A stretch of 64,000 bases of DNA from JADLHS01 sp044225555 (GCA_044225555.1 JBGAIM010000015.1:62001-126000), one strand, 5' to 3'; counted from the stretch's first letter, positions 1 to 7,680 are shown. Numbers and translations: made by a program. Notes: generated by a model not told the origin, from the sequence alone.

Positions 1-98
1 GCGTGACCATAGAGGTGCGACCACGCGGCGATGTGCTTTAGCGCACGTTCGCTGTTCTGCTTCTCAGGAATGTCGCAGCGAGTTTCGGTCTGGTTCAT
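1..98 (-). CDS. Partial gene downstream of the CD-NTase
   Basis: Only the first 33 codons are inside the window (MNQTETRCDIPEKQNSERAL, continuing to the edge). The ATG at 98-96 overlaps the TGA of the upstream nucleotidyltransferase as ATGA, so the two are probably translationally coupled. In CBASS operons this position usually holds the effector, but the visible residues match no effector family I recognise, so the function is left open. Confidence 0.6.
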   Translation of the reverse strand, partial: MNQTETRCDIPEKQNSERALKHIAAWSHLYGH

Positions 99-973
99 CT
101 GAACAATTTGTAGTTGAAAACGTAATCCCAGCGTTTCACCGCGTCTTCCATTCGTCCGTTGCGTTCGTCGGAGAGCGCCGCCTTTGCCTGGTCGCGGGAG
201 TTTTTCACCGACGCCACGGCGGTCGCGCGTTGCGCTTCGGACTTGGTTGCCGCAATGTTGCCGTTGATGCGGTAGGGATCAAGAATGCCAGCGCAATCCC
301 GTTCGGCCATCTTTTGCAGCAACTCGGTCATGCACTCGGCGTAACTTTTCACTCCGTTGCAGATGCCTTCGCTCGCCAGAACCATTTCGATGTGAAACGA
401 GGAAATCGGAATCGCGGGTTCACGGCAGACGCGCCAGTATTTGAAAAGCTGTGCGACGGCACGCAGCTTGCCGCCGCTCTCCTGATTCTTTAGCGCAATG
501 TAGCCATTGTGAATTTCAGGACTGGTGAGCATCCAACTGCCGTTTCCATCCGGGATGTAATAGAGCGGTCGTTTGTATTCCTTGGAAAATCCACCCCAGG
601 CCGCAGGCACGACATCAATGTCCATGTCTCTGAACTCGACGACGATTGCATGAACATCTCGCCCAACCCTCGTGTTCGGAAGACGCGCAGCGATCTCCTT
701 GCGGAATTTGTCGAGAATGGTGGTGGAAGATTTCCACGCATTCCCCCACCAAACCTCATCGAGCGGTATTTGTGCGAACACATCCACATCACTACGACCT
801 CGAATGAACGTCCCTCGGCTGAAACTCCCGGCTTTCGGAAATTTCTTCGCAGCGAACACCGTTTCGAGTCGCGTCTTGATCGTCTCAAAATGCTTTGCCG
901 CCGCCTGCACCTCTCCGCCAGTCGGCTGGATTCGGTTCAAAAGACTTTTCAATGCGTCTGAAACTGCGCTCAT
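95..973 (-). CDS. CD-NTase family nucleotidyltransferase, CBASS-like
   Basis: A 292-residue protein with the hallmarks of the SMODS/CD-NTase fold. The nucleotide-binding turn GSFSRGT is at residues 49-55, the metal-binding pair SDVDV at 61-65, and a third acidic residue lies in DMDIDVVPA near 118-120. Family members make cyclic di- or trinucleotide signals on phage infection that activate a partner effector. The helical C-terminal half (about 140-292) fits the OAS-like second domain. A coupled downstream gene runs off the window edge, which fits a CBASS operon. Without the effector the system type cannot be named, and another nucleotidyltransferase role remains possible. All three catalytic acids look intact. 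Confidence 0.8.
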   Translation of the reverse strand: MSAVSDALKSLLNRIQPTGGEVQAAAKHFETIKTRLETVFAAKKFPKAGSFSRGTFIRGRSDVDVFAQIPLDEVWWGNAWKSSTTILDKFRKEIAARLPNTRVGRDVHAIVVEFRDMDIDVVPAAWGGFSKEYKRPLYYIPDGNGSWMLTSPEIHNGYIALKNQESGGKLRAVAQLFKYWRVCREPAIPISSFHIEMVLASEGICNGVKSYAECMTELLQKMAERDCAGILDPYRINGNIAATKSEAQRATAVASVKNSRDQAKAALSDERNGRMEDAVKRWDYVFNYKLFR

Positions 974-1292
974 GACATAACGGGGCTTTCATTCTTATCT
1001 CGCAGGAATCGCCGCTCCTTTTCCGTCGAGGAGAAGGCTGTCCATGTGCCAGGGTTTCCGTGCGCTGCGTTCTCCGAAGGCTATCTGATGGAGCGGAAGC
1101 CGACAATCCGCATTATCGCCCGACCCGAATGCAAGCGACCGCCGTGACCAACCCGATGGCAAATCTTCGACTGCGTGCGCAAAAGGCAACAGACAAAGTC
1201 CAGCGCGTTTGCTGTCCGTCTGTGAAACCCTGTGGTTTTGTGGCATCGGTTGCCGTTGATTCGGGCGGCACTGTTCCTGCAAGCTCGGCAGA
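974..1292. other. Non-coding stretch
   Basis: About 320 bases between the CD-NTase start and the aspartic protease gene. Open frames here are short, overlapping and lack recognisable sequence. No promoter motif of the repeated type and no hairpin terminator were seen. Confidence 0.4.
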
Positions 1293-2144
1293 GTGCGTTG
1301 GTTGTTGTGCTCAATTTTAGCCGTTCAAGTCGCCTTTGCTCGCGGCGAGGTAGCGGCAGCTTCTCCCACCGAGTTCCCGTTTGAATATCGCGAGGGATTG
1401 CTTTGGATCAAAGTCGCTGTCCCGCAATCGGAACAGCCGCTCAATTTCCTCGTGGACACGGGGGCAGGTGTCAGCGCCATCAATCTCGACACCGCCAAGC
1501 GCATCGGGTTGAAGTTGGGGCAGCAGGTCACGGTTCGCGGCGTGGATGCGATCCTCGCCGGCTATTGGCAGCAACAATTGTCCGCCACAGTCGGCGGGGT
1601 GCGTCTGCCGCGTGAATATCTGGCCGTGGACTTGGGAACATTGAGCCGCTCGTGTGCGCAACCAGTGGACGGCCTGGTCGGCGCGGACTTCTTTCGCGGG
1701 CGCGTGGTGCAGATAGATTTCGACGCGCAGAAAATCCGGCTGTTGAAACCCGACCAAGCCGGAAAGTCAGAGGATGCGTTGCCGCTCCAATTGCGTTCGT
1801 GCGGGATGCGCGTGCCGATCAGCGTCAACGGCCACGACCGCCAATGGGTGCGGCTCGACACCGGCTGTGCGACGGCGCTCCAATGGGTGACTTCGGATGT
1901 GCCCGACCAATGCACGCACCAGATGGCGATTGGCTTGGCTGAGATTTCCATTCCTCAGACCAAATCATCTGTCGGCATTGGTGGAAATCAGTTTTCCGAC
2001 GTTCCGACCGGCTTGCACGAAAAGGCCATCTTTCCCGGCGAGGCTGGTTTGCTCGGCAACGGCCTGCTTACCCGGTTTTCCACCGTCACAATTGACGCCA
2101 AGGCCGGTCGCGTAATCTTGGAAAAGCGCATCCAAGCGCGATAA
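1293..2144 (+). CDS. Secreted retropepsin-like aspartic protease
   Basis: 283 residues with an N-terminal signal peptide (about 1-22). Residues about 54-58 read VDTGAG, the catalytic aspartate motif of retropepsin/pepsin-like proteases. A second LDTGCA motif occurs near residue 190. The protein therefore resembles a two-lobed, single-chain aspartic protease of the bacterial family annotated as 'retropepsin-like aspartic protease' or 'aspartyl protease family'. It probably acts outside the cytoplasm; its substrate is unknown. It stands alone, followed by a weak AGGCC/GGCCT hairpin near 2151-2166 and then the first repeated promoter motif. It seems unrelated to metal resistance and may be ordinary genome background. 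Confidence 0.75.
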   Translation: MRWLLCSILAVQVAFARGEVAAASPTEFPFEYREGLLWIKVAVPQSEQPLNFLVDTGAGVSAINLDTAKRIGLKLGQQVTVRGVDAILAGYWQQQLSATVGGVRLPREYLAVDLGTLSRSCAQPVDGLVGADFFRGRVVQIDFDAQKIRLLKPDQAGKSEDALPLQLRSCGMRVPISVNGHDRQWVRLDTGCATALQWVTSDVPDQCTHQMAIGLAEISIPQTKSSVGIGGNQFSDVPTGLHEKAIFPGEAGLLGNGLLTRFSTVTIDAKAGRVILEKRIQAR

Positions 2145-2234
2145 GTCTTCAGGCCATCTTCGGCCTCTTTTGGCTGCATTTCTGCGGGTTGCGTTGAGGA
2201 ATCCACCTCGCGTTCACACTTTTGAAAAATCTTG

Positions 2235-2264
2235 GAGGGATTCTTTGACCCCCGGCGTATTCAA
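2235..2264 (+). promoter_or_regulatory. Repeated ECF-type promoter motif, site 1
   Basis: GAGGGA at 2235-2240, a 15-base gap, then CGTATT from 2256. It lies 60 bases upstream of the ATG at 2316 and so precedes the whole small protein / anti-sigma-like / sensor-like / ECF sigma operon. If that sigma reads this motif, the operon is autoregulated. Confidence 0.65.
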
Positions 2265-2315
2265 GGATGTGAATTAACAGCGGCAAAACGCCGCAGCAAA
2301 AAGAAAGATAAAACC

Positions 2316-2666
2316 ATGAAAAAGATGATCCTCCTCGCAGTTGCCGCTGTCGGTGTGTTCACGCTCGCGGCCAACGCCAACGCCGGTGAACCCCTCTACT
2401 CGCCGAAGGCCAAAGCCCTCGCCGACTCCCTCAAGAAAGTCCCCGCCGCTACCAGCGACGTGAATCTGGCGCTGGATCGCCCGGCGGGAAACGCCAAGGC
2501 GTGGGAACTCGCCCGCAGTTTCCGCTCTGTGCCCAGCACCGGTCCGAGCATAGACCTGGCCCATGCGCCGCGCCCCACAATGTCGCCCAAAGACCCGCGC
2601 TACGAAGCTGCGCTCCTCGCCAACGCGACCAGCAAGGCTGAAGTTCAAATCGCGCCGCTGAAGTAA
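2316..2666 (+). CDS. Small secreted protein ending in APLK
   Basis: 116 residues. A clear signal peptide (MKKMILLAVAAVGVFTLAAN, cleavage around ANA-GE near residue 24) is followed by a soluble Ser/Pro/Ala-rich chain with no cysteines and no recognised domain. The start at 2316 was chosen because it opens the signal peptide; longer in-frame starts add charged sequence only. The C-terminus QIAPLK is shared with the products of 4533-4937 and 39321-39791 (APLK), two other proteins behind the same promoter motif. It is the first gene of the CnrYXH-like operon, in the place occupied by 4533-4937 in the second copy. Function unknown. Confidence 0.7.
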   Translation: MKKMILLAVAAVGVFTLAANANAGEPLYSPKAKALADSLKKVPAATSDVNLALDRPAGNAKAWELARSFRSVPSTGPSIDLAHAPRPTMSPKDPRYEAALLANATSKAEVQIAPLK

Positions 2667-2699
2667 CTTGAAATGTCGGGCGCACAAACGACACTTAAC

Positions 2700-2724
2700 G
2701 GGCGGCGGAATGAATCCGCCGCCC
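2700..2724 (+). promoter_or_regulatory. Intercistronic GC hairpin
   Basis: Perfect 10-base arms GGGCGGCGGA (2700-2709) and TCCGCCGCCC (2715-2724) around a 5-base loop, ending 7 bases before the next ATG. There is no T-run, so it is more likely an RNA-processing, partial-attenuation or translation-limiting element than a full terminator. Confidence 0.55.
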
Positions 2725-2731
2725 ACACGTT

Positions 2732-3070
2732 ATGAAAACACCTATTCCCGAAAATGACCGCCAGTTGAGCGGACTGCTCCACGAGTGGAAACCGCAATCG
2801 TCATTGCCGCCGCGCTTTCAAGAGCGGGTTTGGAAAGCCATTGACCGGGCGGAAGCCAGCAAGCCACAGAGCGTCTTCGCCGGGGCTGTTCGCTGGATTG
2901 AAGCCGTGTTTCGGCGTCCGGCATTTGCCACCGTGTATGTCGCCGTGCTCCTGTTCGTCGGCTTGGGTGCGGGCTACTTGCAAGCGCAGGACAAGACCGC
3001 GCAAACCGAATCCAAGATGCGCTCTCTCTACGTTCAGTCCATTGATCCGTATCAAGCGCCCCGCAACTGA
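2732..3070 (+). CDS. One-TM anti-sigma-like protein (CnrY-like position)
   Basis: 112 residues: a cytoplasmic N-terminal segment of about 65 residues containing 'LPPRFQERVWKAI', one membrane span at about residues 68-88, and a short periplasmic tail ending YVQSIDPYQAPRN. Size, topology and gene order (this gene, then a periplasmic sensor-like protein, then an ECF sigma) match the CnrY anti-sigma of the cnrYXH system, although primary-sequence similarity is not obvious. I infer that it holds the downstream sigma factor at the membrane. It is closely related to 5008-5352, which carries the same LPPRFQE motif and the same SVDPYQ/SIDPYQ tail. Confidence 0.6.
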   Translation: MKTPIPENDRQLSGLLHEWKPQSSLPPRFQERVWKAIDRAEASKPQSVFAGAVRWIEAVFRRPAFATVYVAVLLFVGLGAGYLQAQDKTAQTESKMRSLYVQSIDPYQAPRN

Positions 3071-3559
3071 ATGAAACGTCCGTGGCTCATTATCTTCGGC
3101 GGGCTGGCCCTGGCGGTGTGCGCCTACCTGTGCATCTATTTCCGCAACACGGCCGCGCAGCGTTCCGTTGAGCGCAACACCCGCCCCGAGCTGGCGTGGC
3201 TGCAAATGGAGTTTCAACTCACCGACGCGCAGTTGGCGCGTGTCATGGAGCTGCATAATGCTTACGCGCCCAAGTGCGAGGAAATGTGCCGCACGATTGA
3301 CGCGAAGAACGCTGAAATCCAAAGGTTGCTCGCCGCCACCAACGTCATTACCCCGGAAATCAAACAGGCACTCGCCCAAGCCGCCGAAATTCGCGCCGAA
3401 TGTGAAACGGCGATGCTCGACCATTTCTACAAGGTCGCGCAGACCATGCCCCCCGAGCAGGGCAAGCGTTATCTCGATTGGGTGCAGCAACAAACTTTGA
3501 AGCCGAGCAAGATGATGCCCGGCGAATTGCAGTCCGCCGCCCCGATGAACAAGCCATGA
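3071..3559 (+). CDS. Periplasmic heavy-metal sensor-like protein (CnrX/Spy-like)
   Basis: 162 residues. An N-terminal membrane anchor (about 5-25) is followed by an all-helical periplasmic domain with 'ELAWLQMEFQLTDAQLARV', the LTxxQ-type helix typical of CnrX/CpxP/Spy proteins. Several His, Glu and Cys residues follow (CEEMC near 75-79, ECETAMLDHFYK near 117-128) that could bind metal. Known CnrX binds Ni/Co in the periplasm and relieves CnrY inhibition. The gene begins directly after the anti-sigma-like stop and overlaps the sigma gene by 4 bases, so the three are one translational unit. Metal specificity is not readable from sequence; the setting suggests Cu/Ag. Confidence 0.65.
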   Translation: MKRPWLIIFGGLALAVCAYLCIYFRNTAAQRSVERNTRPELAWLQMEFQLTDAQLARVMELHNAYAPKCEEMCRTIDAKNAEIQRLLAATNVITPEIKQALAQAAEIRAECETAMLDHFYKVAQTMPPEQGKRYLDWVQQQTLKPSKMMPGELQSAAPMNKP

Positions 3560-4152
3560 ATCCCGCCACGACCGACGACCCGGATCGGACGGACATGGCG
3601 CGATTGGTCGCCGGTCACGATGCGGCGTTGAACGATCTCATGGAGCGACACGCCGAGAAGCTGTTTCACTATCTGGTCCGAAGTTTGCAGAGCGAGGAGG
3701 ATGCCGCTGATCTCGCGCAGGAGACCTTTGTGCGCGTTTATCAGAATCGCGCGAAGTTCGACGCGAGCCACAAGTTTTCAACATGGCTTTACGTTATCGC
3801 CACCAACCTCGTTAAAAGCCGCTACCGCTATCGCTCACGGCATCCACAGGTATCGTTGGACGCAGAGAACGAAGCGACGGGCGAGAGCTTCCGCGAGAGC
3901 GTGCCGGAAAACAACCCGACGCCGAGCGAGTCGCTGCAAGGAGCAGAGCGAGCGGAGGCCGTGCGCAAAGCCGTGGGGCAACTGCCCGAGGAACTCCGCG
4001 CGCCGCTCATCCTTTCCGAATATGAGGAGCTGTCCCACGCGGAAATCGGCGCGATTCTCGACTGCACGCCCAAAGCGGTGGAGACGCGGATTTACCGCGC
4101 CCGAAAACTTTTGCGCGAGAACCTCGGCTGGCTGCTGAAAAGTTACGCGTGA
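3556..4152 (+). CDS. ECF RNA polymerase sigma factor (CnrH-like position)
   Basis: 198 residues with sigma-70 region 2 (AADLAQETFVRVYQNRAKFD, then KFSTWLYVIATNLVKSRYR, about 50-95) and region 4 (LPEELRAPLILSEYEELSHAEIGAIL...AVETRIYRARKLLRE, about 135-190). The ATG at 3556 overlaps the sensor-like gene's stop (ATGA) and was preferred to an upstream in-frame start inside that gene. ECF factors direct RNA polymerase to envelope-stress or metal-response promoters. It is the only sigma gene in the window directly coupled to anti-sigma and sensor-like genes and sits behind promoter motif site 1, which makes it the best candidate reader of that motif. It is very similar to 19130-19795. Confidence 0.85.
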   Translation: MNPATTDDPDRTDMARLVAGHDAALNDLMERHAEKLFHYLVRSLQSEEDAADLAQETFVRVYQNRAKFDASHKFSTWLYVIATNLVKSRYRYRSRHPQVSLDAENEATGESFRESVPENNPTPSESLQGAERAEAVRKAVGQLPEELRAPLILSEYEELSHAEIGAILDCTPKAVETRIYRARKLLRENLGWLLKSYA

Positions 4153-4183
4153 ATCGAAAACCTCACTCCCCAAACGACACAAT

Positions 4184-4390
4184 ATGAAGACATCCAAACT
4201 CATCATCGCCGCGTTCGCGGTTGCAGCAATCGCAGTTCTGGCCATTGGCGCGACCGGCTGCAAAAAAGAATCCTCCACGCAAGACGGCGGACAAGCCGTC
4301 AAATACACATGCAGTATGCACCCGGAAGTTGTGCAGGATAAACCCGGCAAATGCCCCAAGTGCAGCATGGCGCTGGTCGAAAAGCGCTGA
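4184..4390 (+). CDS. Small lipoprotein with heavy-metal-binding domain
   Basis: 68 residues. A lipoprotein signal (…AIGATGC, lipidated Cys near 26) is followed by one heavy-metal-binding motif, YTCSMHPEVV…GKCPKCSMALV, the short domain found in CusB and P1B ATPases that offers Cys and Met ligands to Cu(I)/Ag(I). It probably tethers metal ions in the periplasm. It lies 31 bases after the ECF sigma gene and is followed by a good terminator, so it may be the last cistron of the CnrYXH-like operon. Confidence 0.75.
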   Translation: MKTSKLIIAAFAVAAIAVLAIGATGCKKESSTQDGGQAVKYTCSMHPEVVQDKPGKCPKCSMALVEKR

Positions 4391-4410
4391 CCCAAGGCCA
4401 TATCTTCCCA

Positions 4411-4450
4411 GCCGTCTCCCTGCCGAAGTTCGCAGCGAGACGGCTTTTTT
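4411..4450 (+). terminator. Rho-independent terminator
   Basis: Perfect 8-base arms GCCGTCTC (4411-4418) and GAGACGGC (4437-4444) followed at once by six T. It separates the first CnrYXH-like operon from promoter motif site 2. Confidence 0.8.
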
Positions 4451-4459
4451 CCTTCCGGC

Positions 4460-4489
4460 GAGTGATTTTCCCGGCTGCGGCGTAATGAA
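4460..4489 (+). promoter_or_regulatory. Repeated ECF-type promoter motif, site 2
   Basis: GAGTGA at 4460-4465, 15 bases, CGTAAT from 4481. The first block has one change (T for the second G of GGG), making this the weakest first block of the set, but spacing and second block fit. The ATG of the next gene is 52 bases past the CGTA. Confidence 0.55.
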
Positions 4490-4532
4490 GAATGGATGGT
4501 GCGAACAAAGCGCACCCAACGAAAGCAACACT

Positions 4533-4937
4533 ATGAAAAATACAAAGTTGATTCTGATTGCAGCCGCCACAGTTGCTTTGCTCGCCTCGACCAGCCAGAG
4601 CAAGGCCCAATACAACGCCGTCGGCGATGACGGCATCGCGGCGTCTCCCAAACTACGCCAGTTTATGAATGAGCGCGGCAAGCCGATGGTGAAGGGCGCG
4701 ACCTCAACCACTGTGACGTCGGTTGGCTATCGAGCCACAGGCGTGGATGGGATAACCGCTTCGCCAAAACTGCGGCAATTCATCAATGACAGCCGTGGTG
4801 TGGAGAGCACGCCCGGAACAGTCGTCGTTAAGGTTGGCTATCGCGCCACGGGCGACGATGGAATTACGGCATCACCGAAATTCCGTCAGCAATTGGATGA
4901 GCGCAAGAACGCTTACCAGATTGCGCCCTTGAAGTAA
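4533..4937 (+). CDS. Secreted protein with three GDDGIxASPKLRQ repeats
   Basis: 134 residues. A signal peptide (about 1-24, ending SKAQ) is followed by three copies of a roughly 40-residue unit, each starting near Y.A.G.DGI.ASPK(L/F)RQ (around residues 27, 70 and 110). The last copy leads into QIAPLK at the C-terminus. A single copy of the same unit opens the mature part of 39321-39791, there fused to a Cys-rich domain. No enzymatic motif or cysteine is visible. It heads the second anti-sigma-like/sensor-like pair, as 2316-2666 heads the first. A periplasmic or surface role is likely; function unknown. Confidence 0.7.
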   Translation: MKNTKLILIAAATVALLASTSQSKAQYNAVGDDGIAASPKLRQFMNERGKPMVKGATSTTVTSVGYRATGVDGITASPKLRQFINDSRGVESTPGTVVVKVGYRATGDDGITASPKFRQQLDERKNAYQIAPLK

Positions 4938-4968
4938 CTGAACGCGGATTTCGCGGACACAACAAACT

Positions 4969-4997
4969 GGAGGGCGCAGTCTTAGGCTGCGTCCTCC
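4969..4997 (+). promoter_or_regulatory. Intercistronic GC hairpin
   Basis: Eleven-base arms GGAGGGCGCAG (4969-4979) and CTGCGTCCTCC (4987-4997) pair with one G-T wobble. It sits just upstream of the second anti-sigma-like gene, matching the hairpin at 2700-2724 in the first module. Confidence 0.5.
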
Positions 4998-5007
4998 CAC
5001 GCAAACA

Positions 5008-5352
5008 ATGAAAGCCGAAACAGCCACTGCCGAAGACACGCGACTCCTCGCTCTGCTACGCGAGTGCAAGGTCACTGCCACATTGCCACCGCGCTTCCAA
5101 GAGGGAGTCTGGCGGCGCATCGCGCGGCGCGAAGAACAACCCTCCGTCCTGTTCACTCTGCAAACAAGGTTCGGCCACTGGATCAACACGATGTTGCCAC
5201 GGCCCGCGCTGGCCGTTTCTTATGTGGCCGTCCTTCTTGTCGTCGGGGCAAGTGTGGGTTGGGCACAGGCCCGGCAGGAAAAAGCGCGCGTCAACGGTGA
5301 GTTGAGCCTGCGCTATGTGCAATCCGTTGACCCCTATCAAGCCAACCCCTGA
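5008..5352 (+). CDS. One-TM anti-sigma-like protein, second copy
   Basis: 114 residues. The N-terminal cytoplasmic part holds TLPPRFQEGVWRRIA (about 28-42), one membrane span follows at about 67-87, and the short outside tail ends SVDPYQANP. It is a clear paralogue of 2732-3070 in size, topology, motif and tail. Its partner sensor-like gene begins 4 bases after its stop codon. No sigma gene follows, so this copy may act on the sigma of the first module or on 19130-19795, which resembles it closely. A role as a second inhibitor feeding into one sigma factor is an inference. Confidence 0.6.
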   Translation: MKAETATAEDTRLLALLRECKVTATLPPRFQEGVWRRIARREEQPSVLFTLQTRFGHWINTMLPRPALAVSYVAVLLVVGASVGWAQARQEKARVNGELSLRYVQSVDPYQANP

Positions 5353-5356
5353 TCCG

Positions 5357-5854
5357 ATGCGACGTGGATTCCTGATTCTTGGTTTAGGCGTAATGGCGGC
5401 GGTTGCCGCTTATTTCTGCGTCTATCTGATGGGAACGACCGGGCCGCGAACATTGTTGCAAAGCCGCCAACCCGAACTCGTCTGGCTCAAACAGGAATTC
5501 AAATTAAGCGACGCGGAATTCCAGCGGCTCTCAAAATTGCATGAAGCCTATCTCCCGCAGTGCCGGGAGCGTTGCCGTCTCATCCGGCAAATGAACGACA
5601 GGCTGGGACAACTGCTGGCCACCACCTCCGACCTGACGCCCGCAATTGAAAGCGCGCTCGCCGAGCGGGCCAAAATGCGAAGCGAATGTCAGACTGCGAT
5701 GCTCAAGCACTTCTTTGAAGTGAGCCGCACCATGCCCCTGGAACAGGGCCGGCGTTATCTGGCGTGGGTGCAGGAACAAACCTGCTTGCGTGAGCAGATG
5801 ATGAATCACGACGAAGTTCCGCGCACCGACACTGCCAGCCACGCCAGCAATTGA
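5357..5854 (+). CDS. Periplasmic heavy-metal sensor-like protein, second copy
   Basis: 165 residues. An N-terminal anchor (about 4-27) is followed by a helical periplasmic domain with ELVWLKQEFKLSDAEFQRL near residues 43-61, paired Cys/Arg motifs (CRERC near 74-78) and ECQTAMLKHFFEVSRTMPLEQGRRYL near 116-141. It aligns closely with 3071-3559, including the shared tail 'RRYLAWVQEQT'. Start chosen at the first ATG after the previous stop. By analogy with CnrX it may sense metal and release a sigma factor, but here no sigma gene follows. Confidence 0.6.
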   Translation: MRRGFLILGLGVMAAVAAYFCVYLMGTTGPRTLLQSRQPELVWLKQEFKLSDAEFQRLSKLHEAYLPQCRERCRLIRQMNDRLGQLLATTSDLTPAIESALAERAKMRSECQTAMLKHFFEVSRTMPLEQGRRYLAWVQEQTCLREQMMNHDEVPRTDTASHASN

Positions 5855-5863
5855 GCGCAAAAC

Positions 5864-7156
5864 TCAATTGGCCGGCTGAACCTGCGCGGCGGCGGATTTC
5901 AAGCCCCGCGCAATTTTCTGCAAGATGGTATGGTCGTCGCCAAATTTGCAGAGCGCATCGCAATGTTCGGCGAGCTCTCTGAACGGGAGAAACGCGAGTG
6001 AAATTTTCTCCAGGTCGGAGCGAAAAGCGGGACGAGCCAGTTGCGCCATGACTTCCCGCTCGCGGTCGTTCGGGGCGACGAGATAAAGCGGGCACGCGCC
6101 GTTGGGGATCGAGCGCGCCAAATCTTCCAGCCGCAGGATGCCGGAATAGATGGACGTGCTCTTTTCGATTTCAAACGCGCTGACGATTTCACCACTGCCG
6201 GGCTTGAGCCAGATCACGTCAATCAACGTCACGGTGTCCATCACTTCCGCCGACCAGTTCTGTGGCGGCAGTTGCGGCACAGTGAGCATCGCAAAGTTTT
6301 CGCCGTGACAAGTGCGATGTCGGTCGTTGCGGGCGACATGGACATCATATTTCAACGAGCGGCCAATCTTGATGAGCAGATGTTGCATCCGTGTGTGCTC
6401 GGATTCTTCCTCCTGTTCGGCCAGAACATCCTTGTGACGCGCGCGGGCGACTTTCTCCGCCTTTTCTTTTGCCTCTTGCAACACGCCCTCGGCGTTGCCT
6501 GCGATAACGAGCCGTCCGCTGCCGATTTCAAACAACAAACCGGCAAACGCGCCAAGGTCTTTCGAGAGATGATCGCGCACTTCGTCATTCGTGCGGACGA
6601 TAATTTCCCGCATCTCCAGATAACTTTCCCACGAACCAAGTTTTATCTTCGCAGCGAAAAGCGAGTTGAAGCCGTTCACCATCGCCGTGTTGAACGGAGG
6701 CACGAGCGTTGGGTGCAAAAAGTAAATGATGCTGGCAGCCGCCGGGCCAAGCCCTTTGATTTGCGCCGCACCGAGGCGACTCATTTCCGTCAACACTTGT
6801 TCTTCACGAGTCGCGGTGAGGCAAGCTTGCAGGAACGCGCCGAATTTTTGTTTGTTGATCTGATTCTCATAAATGTCGGGAATCCGCAGCTTAGGCTTCC
6901 AGTAAAACGGATGGGCCGCACCCTCGAAGACTTGTTTTTGTTCCGTGATAGCGGTCAGCACTAATTCCAACGGTGAACCTTTGAAGTCGTTACCAAATGT
7001 CCCGGCGGCGATGGCATCCACCGTGTCCTTCACGCCGCGACGGATGGCCCGAAACGCCTTCATCCGCTCCGCGCCGTTGATGAACCAAGTATTGTAAACC
7101 GATTCCGGGTCGGCTTTGTAGCGGGTGATCAATTCAATCAGGGCAGTCGTGTCCAT
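5864..7156 (-). CDS. PD-(D/E)XK-like nuclease of a restriction-endonuclease type
   Basis: 430 residues. The C-terminal part has LIDVIWLKPGSGEIVSAFEIE followed by KSTSIYSGILRLEDL (about 340-375), which fits the D…ExE/K core of restriction-endonuclease-fold proteins. The middle part (TEMSRLGAAQIKGLGPAAASIIYFLHPTLV, about 150-180) resembles helix-hairpin-helix DNA-binding sequence. A nuclease acting on DNA is likely; no methyltransferase partner is adjacent. The start at 7156 begins MDTTALIELI; an upstream in-frame start adds 26 unlikely residues. It is transcribed against its neighbours and splits the metal-related genes, so it may be a separate insertion with a defence role. Confidence 0.6.
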   Translation of the reverse strand: MDTTALIELITRYKADPESVYNTWFINGAERMKAFRAIRRGVKDTVDAIAAGTFGNDFKGSPLELVLTAITEQKQVFEGAAHPFYWKPKLRIPDIYENQINKQKFGAFLQACLTATREEQVLTEMSRLGAAQIKGLGPAAASIIYFLHPTLVPPFNTAMVNGFNSLFAAKIKLGSWESYLEMREIIVRTNDEVRDHLSKDLGAFAGLLFEIGSGRLVIAGNAEGVLQEAKEKAEKVARARHKDVLAEQEEESEHTRMQHLLIKIGRSLKYDVHVARNDRHRTCHGENFAMLTVPQLPPQNWSAEVMDTVTLIDVIWLKPGSGEIVSAFEIEKSTSIYSGILRLEDLARSIPNGACPLYLVAPNDREREVMAQLARPAFRSDLEKISLAFLPFRELAEHCDALCKFGDDHTILQKIARGLKSAAAQVQPAN

Positions 7157-7266
7157 ACGGGTTGTCCACCAACATGAGACGGGGAGCGCGCCAGCCCCGT
7201 CAAATTGAATCTTTGGCCCGTTCCGGTGTCTCATTCAGGTATGTTTCATCTCCTGAAAAGATTTTT

Positions 7267-7296
7267 GAGGGATTTGCTGGGCGCTGGCGTAATACA
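7267..7296 (+). promoter_or_regulatory. Repeated ECF-type promoter motif, site 3
   Basis: GAGGGA at 7267-7272, 15 bases, CGTAAT from 7288; a near-consensus copy. The downstream ATG is 43 bases past the CGTA, so this site may also feed the first RND efflux cluster. Confidence 0.65.
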
Positions 7297-7330
7297 GGCG
7301 TTGGTCTGAACAAGATATAAGAAAAGAGCC

Positions 7331-7621
7331 ATGAAATCGTTGAAACACGCCTTTGCCGCGCTGATCACCACCGCCCTCCTGGCCGCGCCGTTCGCCGGAT
7401 TTGCCGACGATGCCAAGAAAGCTGACAAACCCAAGCCGTATCCGCTCACCACCTGCATCACCGATGGTGAAAAGCTTGGCAGCATGGGCGATCCTTACGT
7501 GTTCACGCACGAAGGCCAAGAAATCAAACTCTGCTGCAAGGGCTGCCTCGCCGACTTCAAGAAGGACAGCGCCAAATACATGAAGAAACTTTCCGAGGAG
7601 GAAAAGAAGGCCAAGAAGTAA
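7331..7621 (+). CDS. Secreted YHS/TRASH-like metal-binding protein
   Basis: 96 residues. A signal peptide (about 1-24) precedes a single small domain: LTTCITDGEKLGSMGDPYVF…EGQEIKLCCKGCLADFKKD. The spacing of Cys, CCxxC and aromatic residues resembles YHS/TRASH domains, which bind Cu or other soft metals. The tail is Lys/Glu-rich. It is exported and lies at the head of the first RND cluster behind promoter motif site 3, which supports periplasmic metal capture. Confidence 0.7.
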   Translation: MKSLKHAFAALITTALLAAPFAGFADDAKKADKPKPYPLTTCITDGEKLGSMGDPYVFTHEGQEIKLCCKGCLADFKKDSAKYMKKLSEEEKKAKK

Positions 7622-7680
7622 CCAGCGGCGTTGACGGTGAGAATCAATTTCAATAATATGCGGGCGGATTTCAATTGAGC

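Noticed and set aside
6041..6964. Plus-strand open frame of about 307 residues opposite the nuclease gene
   Set aside because: The minus-strand protein has recognisable motifs; the plus-strand frame does not and has the composition of a shadow frame.
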